From assembly GCA_030614715.1 (NCBI GenBank), contig JAUWTM010000020.1, positions 1 to 37,932 of the forward strand: DNA of 37,932 nucleotides. The letters are read 5' to 3'. The DNA is from Planctomycetota bacterium (GTDB lineage: Bacteria > JAJVIF01 > JAPKYR01). How positions within the stretch are numbered: the first letter of the stretch is position 1; each line of letters opens with the position of its first letter. Below, piece by piece: positions 31,758 through 37,932 of this stretch. The translations under genes and the position numbers were made by a program. The notes under the pieces were generated by a model that did not search any database, was not told where the DNA came from, and worked only from the letters and a program-made list of their open reading frames with translations.

Positions 31758-32118
31758 GAAGGTCCTCCACCTTAAAGAGATTTAACATGTTTGTAACGAG
31801 CGAAAATGCTAACATGCCCACCTGTGGAAGTCAATGTGAAAAGTTGAGCAAGGTTATTTATATTCAGGAAAACATTTACTTGAAATCTGTATGTGTCTGT
31901 TCAAGCGGGCTGCGATGAAATAGTGTCCTGTTTATCAATGCATGATTTACGCATGCGAGTGAGTGTTTACTTAGAAATCCCGCTGTACCGCTTGAATGTT
32001 GGATTCCCATGTGTTAGCGTCACAAATGTGTGATGGGACAATGCGGATTCCGGCTGTGAGTGTTCACTTACAACCGGTTTGTTATAAAAATCATAATATC
32101 GGAATTCACGGACATCTC
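31758..32118. other. Divergent control region between the two cytochrome operons
   Basis: This 361-base non-coding region serves both operons. Leftward it holds TTGACT-17-TAGCAT (31834-31806). Two imperfect 15-base repeats, GTGAGTGTTTACTTA (31959-31973) and GTGAGTGTTCACTTA (32056-32070), each near-palindromic, lie 97 bases apart. TCACA-AATG-TGTGA (32020-32033) is a perfect small inverted repeat. An AT-rich TATAAAAATCATAAT stretch (32084-32097) may hold the rightward -10. Confidence 0.6.
31806..31834 (-). promoter_or_regulatory. Candidate sigma-70 promoter of the minus-strand cytochrome operon
   Basis: On the reverse strand, TTGACT (31834-31829), a 17-base spacer, then TAGCAT (31811-31806). 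The predicted start is about 31799, 42 bases before the ATG at 31757. Confidence 0.6.
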
Positions 32119-33261
32119 ATGAGAAAAAGAAAAATCAAAAAGATGGGCAAGAACGGCCCTGACAGGCTGATATCCGTTGGATTGATCGTCGCCGTTATTG
32201 GGCTGACCATCATCCTGTCAGCCCCTGATGCGAATGCCCAGGACCGTGAGCCGGGACCCAATCCCGATAACAATACGTGCTTCATGTGTCACCATAATCC
32301 TAACCTTACCACGACTTTGCCTTCCGGTGAGGTAATCAACCAGGGTGTTGATGAGGATGCGTTCAACGCAGGCGTCCATGGCGAGGCCGGTTTATCGTGC
32401 CGTGAGTGTCACAGCAACATCACCGGATACCCGCATCCGGAAATTGACTTCGAGTCGCACCGCACATACACGATCGCCAGAAACACAACGTGCATCGAAT
32501 GTCATTCTGAGGTCACGGCAGAACTGAGCGGAAACGTCCATGAAATTGCACTGGCAGAGGGAGACCTTGAAGCCGCAGTTTGCACCGACTGTCATGGATC
32601 GCATGACACGATATCGCTGAGGCACGAAAGGTCGATTATTTCACACACCTGCCAGGGTTGTCATTCACAGATTTTCAACCTGTACAGGAACAGCGTTCAT
32701 GGATCCGCGCTCCTGGGAGAAGGCAATCCGGATGTCCCCGGCTGTGTCGACTGCCACGGTGCTCATACAATTAAAGGACCATCCAATGGTCAGTTTCACC
32801 TATTTTCACCCGAGATCTGCGCGAGATGTCACACCGACCCTGAGTTGATGGATCCGTACGGTATTAATACAAACGTGATGGACACGTGGGTCAGGGACTT
32901 CCATGGTACTACGGTAGTCCTGTTCCAGGAGGTCGCACCGGATCAGCAGACTGATAAAGCCGTCTGTGTAGACTGTCACGGGGTGCACGATATTCTCCCA
33001 CCTGATGACCCGAACTCTCACGTACTGAAAGAAAACCTGCTTGAGACGTGCAGGAAATGCCACCCGAATGCGTCGGTAAATTTCCCCGACGCGTGGATGA
33101 GCCATTACGACGCAAGCCTGGATTCAGCCCCGATAGTCTTCTGGGTCACATGGTTTTACAGGCTGCGTATACCTGCAGTAATCGGGGGAATGCTGGTATT
33201 CGTTGTTTCAGACTTCATCCGGCAGAGAATCGATATCAGGAAGGAGAAGAACAATGGATAG
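32119..33261 (+). CDS. Membrane-anchored nonaheme c-type cytochrome
   Basis: This 380-residue protein has a basic N-terminus and one hydrophobic segment (LISVGLIVAVIGLTIILSAP) ending at a likely processing site (ANA-QD). Nine CXXCH sites follow: CFMCH, CRECH, CIECH, CTDCH, CQGCH, CVDCH, CARCH, CVDCH and CRKCH. A C-terminal helix (IPAVIGGMLVFVVSDFI) should anchor it in the inner membrane with hemes in the periplasm. The stop overlaps the start of the cytochrome b gene by 8 bases, so the two are made together. The pair looks like a split version of Geobacter CbcL, in which nine c-hemes and a FdnI/HydC-type b domain are fused. The upstream frame starts at 31996, but residues before 32119 are not plausible signal sequence. 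No strong SD is seen, so the start remains a choice. Confidence 0.86.
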   Translation: MRKRKIKKMGKNGPDRLISVGLIVAVIGLTIILSAPDANAQDREPGPNPDNNTCFMCHHNPNLTTTLPSGEVINQGVDEDAFNAGVHGEAGLSCRECHSNITGYPHPEIDFESHRTYTIARNTTCIECHSEVTAELSGNVHEIALAEGDLEAAVCTDCHGSHDTISLRHERSIISHTCQGCHSQIFNLYRNSVHGSALLGEGNPDVPGCVDCHGAHTIKGPSNGQFHLFSPEICARCHTDPELMDPYGINTNVMDTWVRDFHGTTVVLFQEVAPDQQTDKAVCVDCHGVHDILPPDDPNSHVLKENLLETCRKCHPNASVNFPDAWMSHYDASLDSAPIVFWVTWFYRLRIPAVIGGMLVFVVSDFIRQRIDIRKEKNNG

Positions 33262-35458
33262 ATCAAGCCTCTTCCTGAGATTCCCGCTGCGATACAGAAT
33301 CGAGCACTGGATTCTCGCGGTTAACTTCACATTAATCGCTTTCACCGGACTGGTGCAATTTTTCGCTGACGCAACGTTCTCACAATGGGTTATCTCCCTG
33401 TTCGGTGGTATAGAAAACGTAAGGCACACGCACCATGTCTGTGCAATTATCATGATTGCCCAGACCCTGGTCCACCTCGGAGTGACTCAATACAGGGCTT
33501 TCATGACTCTCAAACCAAGTACAATTGCACCGGGCTGGCAGGACGCTGTCAACGCAATGCAGGCATACGCTTACAACTTCGGCCTTTCTAAAGAAAAACC
33601 GAAGGAAGGACGATACACGTTCGCAGAGAAAGCAGAGTACTGGGCGGTCATCTGGGGAACCGTCATCATGGCGGTTACCGGATTCATGATGTGGAATCCG
33701 GTCGCAACGACGAAAATACTTCCCGGTGAGGTTATTCCTGCCGCGAAAGTCGCGCATGGCCTCGAGGCGATACTGGCAGTCCTCGCTATCATTGTCTGGC
33801 ACTTTTATTTCGTACTGATCAAGCACCTGAATACGAGCATGTTCACAGGCTACATGACCGAGAAGCAGATGATGGAAGACCACCCGCTCGAACTTGCCGA
33901 CATTCGTTTCGGCCTTAAGCAAACAGTTGTAGATCCTGCAGGTAAGAAAAGGTTCTGGCAATTCCTCTTCCCGCAGTACCTCTTCATATGCGTGATAATC
34001 ATGGGCTGGGTAATCTGGTTCGCGTATTTCGAAAAAACTTCAGTTGAGGAAATAGTACCGCCGGAAAACGTGACCATTTTTTCACCAACGACCGAGGATC
34101 AGGAATTCAGGATGCATGGCAACGCCTGCGGTGACAGTGTCGATGATATCTCCTGGGATTCCTGCGTCTCGCAGGTCTTCACTGTGTTCTGTAACGGTTG
34201 TCATGGCATCGTCAGTTCAAGGGGAAATCTCGATCTCACCAGTTATGACTCTATGATGGAATCCGGTGTTGTCGTGCCAGGTAATCCGGACGCAAGCCGC
34301 CTTTTAAGAAAACTGACCGAAGAGAACCATGTGCCGGATTTCCCGCTTGAGGAAATTACACGGCTGTATGTCTGGCTTGTGCATGGAGCCCCGGAAACAA
34401 CCGATGATGAATGGGTTTATCCGTCCGGCGAACCAATGATTGCGTTCAACGAGGATGGAACTGAAGAGCTTGAGTCGGATGATGAAACTGAAGATGCCAC
34501 GAGCCTTACATGGGCATCCGGCATTGCAGAAATTTTCGAGGAATCCTGTGTCTCGTGTCATGGCACAATGCAGCTGGGCGGACTGGACCTTTCGACATAC
34601 GATGCGCTTATGGATTCAGGAGCCGTGGTCCCCGGTAATGCATCCGGAAGCAATCTCATCCAGAAAATGGAAGTCGGCACTCACCAGGCGACTCTTTCAG
34701 CTGACAAACTTGAGACTGTCAGGAACTGGATCGAAGCCGGCGCTCCCGCCGGTGATATCGTGCCGGAGCCTGTTGAGGAAGAAGTCGATGAGCCTGAAGA
34801 GCTCGACGAAGAGCCGGAGGAAATAGAGGAGCCTGCAGAGGTTGAAGAATTCTCTGAGGGTATTCCTGAATTCTACTGGGACACAGACATTGGGGAAATT
34901 TTCCAGGACCAGTGCGCTTCATGTCATGGTGCCGCCGCGATGGGGGGTCTTGATGTCCGGACGTATGATTCTCTCATGGATTCGGACCTGATCGTTTCGG
35001 GTGATCCGGATGCAAGTCCCCTTGTTGAGAAAATTGAAGTCGAGGGCCATCCTGGGACTCTTTCATCCGAAGACCTTTCCATGATCCGTGCGTGGATCTG
35101 GAACAACGCACCCGAGTTTAATCCGGCATCAGGTGGCGCAGTTGAGGAAGACGAAGAACCTGAACCTGCTGAGGAGCCTGAACCTGTTGAGGAACCTGAA
35201 GCTGCAGGCTACACGTGGACTAATGACATCTTCGCGTTTCTCGACGGTACATGTACTGGCTGTCACGGGGCTGGAGCGATGGGCGATGTCGATCTGACAA
35301 GTTACTCATCGATGATGGATTCGGGAGTTATGGCTCCCGGGGATCCAGATGGGAGCAGGCTTGTAACAGCTATTCGGGACGGGTCGCATTTCGCACAGCT
35401 TTCTGACGAGGAGATCCAGATGCTGATCGACTGGATAATCAGCGGTGCTGCAGAGTAG
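33254..35458 (+). CDS. Cytochrome b (FdnI/b561-like) fused to four monoheme cytochrome c domains
   Basis: This 734-residue fusion begins with about five transmembrane helices to residue ~260. His residues sit at helix positions expected for b-heme ligands (RIEHW, RHTHH, TLVHLG, VAHGLEA, IVWHFYF). Then come four copies of a ~75-residue c-type domain with CXXCH at residues 313 (CNGCH), 432 (CVSCH), 554 (CASCH) and 667 (CTGCH). Each continues 'G..LDLTSYD.LMDSG.VVPG.P..S.L..K......H...LS.....I..WI..GAP', the pattern of planctomycete-type cytochrome c (PSCyt1) domains. Linkers of Glu/Pro/Asp (about 500-530 and 635-655) separate later copies. AAGGAG precedes ATG 33254. It probably oxidises quinol and passes electrons to the nonaheme partner or directly to periplasmic acceptors. 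Confidence 0.87.
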   Translation: MDRSSLFLRFPLRYRIEHWILAVNFTLIAFTGLVQFFADATFSQWVISLFGGIENVRHTHHVCAIIMIAQTLVHLGVTQYRAFMTLKPSTIAPGWQDAVNAMQAYAYNFGLSKEKPKEGRYTFAEKAEYWAVIWGTVIMAVTGFMMWNPVATTKILPGEVIPAAKVAHGLEAILAVLAIIVWHFYFVLIKHLNTSMFTGYMTEKQMMEDHPLELADIRFGLKQTVVDPAGKKRFWQFLFPQYLFICVIIMGWVIWFAYFEKTSVEEIVPPENVTIFSPTTEDQEFRMHGNACGDSVDDISWDSCVSQVFTVFCNGCHGIVSSRGNLDLTSYDSMMESGVVVPGNPDASRLLRKLTEENHVPDFPLEEITRLYVWLVHGAPETTDDEWVYPSGEPMIAFNEDGTEELESDDETEDATSLTWASGIAEIFEESCVSCHGTMQLGGLDLSTYDALMDSGAVVPGNASGSNLIQKMEVGTHQATLSADKLETVRNWIEAGAPAGDIVPEPVEEEVDEPEELDEEPEEIEEPAEVEEFSEGIPEFYWDTDIGEIFQDQCASCHGAAAMGGLDVRTYDSLMDSDLIVSGDPDASPLVEKIEVEGHPGTLSSEDLSMIRAWIWNNAPEFNPASGGAVEEDEEPEPAEEPEPVEEPEAAGYTWTNDIFAFLDGTCTGCHGAGAMGDVDLTSYSSMMDSGVMAPGDPDGSRLVTAIRDGSHFAQLSDEEIQMLIDWIISGAAE

Positions 35459-35484
35459 GTTTATAAATCTAAACTAAAATATAA

Positions 35485-35531
35485 AGCACCAGCCCTTTTC
35501 CTGATTAATTGAACGGCTGGTGCTTTTTTTA
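35485..35531 (+). terminator. Rho-independent terminator of the plus-strand cytochrome operon
   Basis: AGCACCAGCC (35485-35494) pairs with GGCTGGTGCT (35515-35524) and is followed by at least six more T. Its position just before the stop of the converging gene may also help end that transcript. Confidence 0.88.
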
Positions 35532-36140
35532 TTCCTGGTTAGTTTCTTCTTCGGTAGGATCAGAGTCACCACTGTTTTCATCAGCGTCGGGAATATCGAG
35601 GAGGTCGAGTAGATTTTCAGGGACCGTGAACTCGTCGATCTTCCACCGTCCGTCCTCCAACTTCAATACGAAATCAAACGACAGCACCGAAGCATGTTCC
35701 AGGATGTTCAGGAGTTCCGGAGGCAGGTCCGGAATCTCACGGATATCATCCATGTCACCGGGACGTCGCTCGGTGATCGCAACACATGCAACCACCCTCG
35801 CTTCATTGTCGGAACCCACAACAGTCTCATATGTGGTGTCCCAGATCACTTTCTCCATGAACGCATGAATAGCGGGGTCATCCCTGAGTTCGTCCGCAAG
35901 GTCGAGAGCCTGCTCGCGACTCTCAACTGCAAGCGACGCAAGGTGTGGATGCTCAGTGTTGCGGTAATGTTCAGTGGTTATGGATTCAAGCGTCGATTGA
36001 GTTACAGTTCGTTCCCCCGAGAGAAGTTGAAGGTAGGTCCTGACAGTGCGGTCGGGTGTCGATGGGACACACGATACCTGAACCAGCATGAACAGGATGA
36101 GTGCTAAGGCTGTCGTTATCGCTTTGATTACGGTAGTCAG
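35529..36140 (-). CDS. Small lipoprotein of unknown function
   Basis: This lipoprotein has a hydrophobic signal ending MLVQVS-C. The mature part is mainly helical at first (RTVRTYLQLLSG...), then strand-rich (TYETVVGSDNEARVVACVAI, FDFVLKLEDGRWKIDEFTV), resembling NTF2-like or DUF4878-type small domains. It ends in an acidic tail. The frame opens at TTG 36173 with no SD, but GAGGAGAGG lies 6-14 bases upstream of an in-frame CTG at 36140. Starting there gives a conventional signal (M/L-TTVIKAITTALALILFMLVQVSC), so I place the start at 36140. The alternative is TTG 36173, giving 214 residues. The function is unknown. It converges on the cytochrome operon and ends just inside its terminator. Confidence 0.65.
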   Translation of the reverse strand: MTTVIKAITTALALILFMLVQVSCVPSTPDRTVRTYLQLLSGERTVTQSTLESITTEHYRNTEHPHLASLAVESREQALDLADELRDDPAIHAFMEKVIWDTTYETVVGSDNEARVVACVAITERRPGDMDDIREIPDLPPELLNILEHASVLSFDFVLKLEDGRWKIDEFTVPENLLDLLDIPDADENSGDSDPTEEETNQE

Positions 36141-36173
36141 GGATTCCCTCTCCTCACTACTTGTGTCTGACAA

Positions 36174-36797
36174 TTAAGTGTAACATGAATCAACGAAATT
36201 TGTGTTCAGTCCGAGCGAATCAAATCACCCTGGTTTTAGCGAACACTTTTATTCACGGGTTACATAAATAATAATCCCGGCATTGTTGTGCCGGGATTTG
36301 GGACTTATTTGGGGAGCGAGTATCCCCTGATATTTTTGTGATCAAATCATAGAGAGCCGGGTAAGCGGATTCACCTTGCTCAATTATCAGTCCGGATACT
36401 CGAAATTGGAGGACTCAGATGTCAATACATTAAACGGATACGAGAGGAGGATAAAAGGCCGGTCAGACAGATTACTAATATCACTTAATCATTATATACT
36501 ACATAAAACTCCCCTTGTCAAGAGACAGACCGTCTTCACCTTGATATTCCCGGTTAAAGTGATACGATAACTAATGAAATCCGGCACCAACCCTGATCAG
36601 ACAGGTGTGAATTGTATTCAGAGCCGGATCAATACCTCTGAGTCGTTGATGTTATGATGAAAAGACGAGTATAGCCCACGTTCCCAACTCCGTACCCCCC
36701 GGGAACCATTTAATTTTCCCACAGGGAAACAGAATGTTCGACATCGGGTCGTTCAGCCTGAACTTTCCCCCTTTATTCATTACAATAAGGAGCAGTT
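36174..36797. other. Intergenic region upstream of hflX, no gene recognised
   Basis: This 620-base stretch contains a 10-bp-stem hairpin AATCCCGGCA/TGCCGGGATT (36273-36298) whose reverse-strand tail is AT-rich (a weak minus-strand terminator at most). It also has a TTTCCC-ACA-GGGAAA hairpin at 36715-36729 near hflX. The only open frame (36376-36570, TTG start, no SD) is not convincing. It may carry a small RNA or remnants of a gene, but nothing specific can be supported. Confidence 0.5.
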
Positions 36798-37931
36798 ATG
36801 TCGTTTGAAACTCAAAATGCCATGCCGAATGCTGTACTTGTCGGCTTTACGATACGCAACAAACGCGATGAACGTAACGCACTCGACGATCCGCTCGAGG
36901 AGCTCAGGCTATTAGTCGACAGCATGGTTGTCGGGATAGCCGGGGAGGTCTTCCAGCGCAACATGACGATCGAAGGTCGCACCCTTATCTCGGCACATCT
37001 GCTTGAACTGGCCAAAAACGAGGTAGCAAGGACAGGTGCAGGACTGCTTTGTGTCGATGACACGCTTTCAGGGTCTCAACGTGCGAACATCGAAGATTAC
37101 GTCGGGTGTGAAGTACTCGACCGTACCGAGGTGATTCTCCAGATCTTCGCCCTCCGTGCACAGACCTCCGAGGGCATTCTCCAGGTAGAGCTTGCACAGC
37201 TGACATACTTACTTCCCAGGCTGAAAGGACGCGGTGGGCAGGAACTAAGCGCACTCGGTGGTGGTATCGGGACGCGCGGACCGGGCGAAACCAAGCTCGA
37301 GACCGACAGGCGGGTTATCAGGAAGCGAATCTCGAACCTCAGTAAGAAAATCGAGCAGCTCGGGCAGCGTCGAGAGGTCCAGCGACGTAAACGGCGTCAG
37401 TCAGGCGTCCCGCTGATAGCACTCGTGGGCTACACAAACGCCGGTAAGAGCACGCTCCTCAACACATTGTCAGGACCCGGCAAGCCGGAAGCGTACACGG
37501 ACGACAGGTTGTTCGCGACACTCGATCCCCTCACCCGGAAGGCGTACGCGGCACCGCTGGAACGCGAAGTGCTCATCACCGACACCGTTGGTTTTATCGA
37601 CCGCCTGCCGACAGAACTGGTCGCGGCGTTCAGGGCGACGCTTGAGGAAGCCATATTCGCCGACCTGCTGGTGATAGTGGTCGACGGAAGCGACCACGAC
37701 TGGCTTCGCAAGCTGGAAGTGGTCGAGAGAACACTCAGTGACATAGGTGCAGGCGGCATACCGAAGATGACGGTCTTCTCGAAATCAGACCTGTACCCCG
37801 ACCCATCCGAGGAGCCCGGTGAAATTGTCATCTCCGGGGGAGACCTCATGAACGGGCTTCGATTGTCCGCTGTCACAGGCGATGGCATCGATTCCTTCTG
37901 GGAAGACGTCTGCCAGGCATTGAAAGCATGA
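36798..37931 (+). CDS. hflX: GTPase HflX
   Basis: This 377-residue translation-associated GTPase binds the ribosome; in characterised bacteria it splits or rescues stalled ribosomes under stress. The N-terminal domain has LSGSQRANIED and VLDRTEVILQIFALRA (91-121). The glycine-rich switch GGGIGTRGPGETKLETDRR (154-172) and a coiled linker rich in Arg/Lys follow. The GTPase domain has G1 GYTNAGKST (211-219), G2 LFATLDP, G3 DTVGFI (262-267) and a G4 that reads SKSD (328-331) instead of NKxD. A C-terminal SAVTGDGI is the G5 region. AAGGAG sits 5 bases before ATG 36798. The gene is complete and ends one base from the window edge. Confidence 0.96.
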   Translation: MSFETQNAMPNAVLVGFTIRNKRDERNALDDPLEELRLLVDSMVVGIAGEVFQRNMTIEGRTLISAHLLELAKNEVARTGAGLLCVDDTLSGSQRANIEDYVGCEVLDRTEVILQIFALRAQTSEGILQVELAQLTYLLPRLKGRGGQELSALGGGIGTRGPGETKLETDRRVIRKRISNLSKKIEQLGQRREVQRRKRRQSGVPLIALVGYTNAGKSTLLNTLSGPGKPEAYTDDRLFATLDPLTRKAYAAPLEREVLITDTVGFIDRLPTELVAAFRATLEEAIFADLLVIVVDGSDHDWLRKLEVVERTLSDIGAGGIPKMTVFSKSDLYPDPSEEPGEIVISGGDLMNGLRLSAVTGDGIDSFWEDVCQALKA

Positions 37932-37932
37932 C

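Noticed and set aside
36273-36298. AATCCCGGCA/TGCCGGGATT hairpin as a terminator
   Set aside because: A good stem, but no T-run on either strand and no gene ending beside it; mentioned only in the intergenic note.
36376-36570. 64-codon open frame upstream of hflX
   Set aside because: TTG start, no SD, no recognisable protein features and no terminator; it is likely chance.
1-37932. tRNA, rRNA, CRISPR arrays, integrases and full insertion sequences
   Set aside because: I looked for cloverleaf T-arm words, spaced short repeats and transposase or integrase motifs and found none that stand up.

Overview
The window is a stretch of chromosome from a Gram-negative (diderm), probably uncultured bacterium. 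It carries many lipoproteins and secreted proteins, a PorV-type outer-membrane protein, a beta-barrel beside multiheme cytochromes, and 'planctomycete cytochrome c'-like domains. Housekeeping genes (aroA, hflX, a WecA/TagO-type transferase) are interspersed. No rRNA, tRNA, CRISPR array or phage gene was seen, and the sequence alone does not let me name a phylum.

Layout. 1-1139 (minus): ABC-2 transporter, with a permease cut by the window edge and its ATPase. 1902-3575: lipoprotein with a C-terminal thioredoxin-like domain. 3784-5487 (minus): very acidic secreted protein with four PPC-like repeats. 5828-12934: a cassette of five plus-strand genes (one 64-aa protein and four lipoproteins), each with its own promoter matching the sigma-54 -24/-12 consensus with exact spacing, an SD sequence and, in every case, a downstream hairpin terminator. 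The lipoproteins share one N-terminal module and differ in their C-terminal parts. The 1902 protein is a fifth, sigma-54-less member. 8.6-9.1 kb is a patchwork of dispersed repeats (twin hairpins, a 92-bp MITE-like element, direct repeats). 13117-18266: SLC12-like transporter, an AT-rich internalin-like LRR protein and a polyprenyl-phosphate sugar-1-phosphate transferase. 18390-21900: lipoprotein with carboxypeptidase-regulatory-like repeats, divergent from an SBBP-repeat beta-propeller protein. 21910-26870 (minus): aroA, a PorV-like protein with a PspC protein, and a large secreted protein.

26.99-35.53 kb is an electron-transfer island with two divergent operons. The minus operon encodes a nonaheme lipoprotein, a hexaheme cytochrome, a DmsE/MtrA-type decaheme and an MtrB-like barrel. 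The plus operon encodes a membrane-anchored nonaheme cytochrome overlapping a cytochrome b whose periplasmic tail strings four monoheme domains on acidic linkers. I count 38 c-type heme sites in five genes, enough for a route from the quinone pool through the periplasm and outer membrane to the surface. 35529-37931: a small lipoprotein (minus) and hflX (plus).

The two most interesting systems are the sigma-54-controlled modular lipoprotein cassette and the cytochrome island with its heme-on-a-string quinol module and truncated MtrA-like twin.
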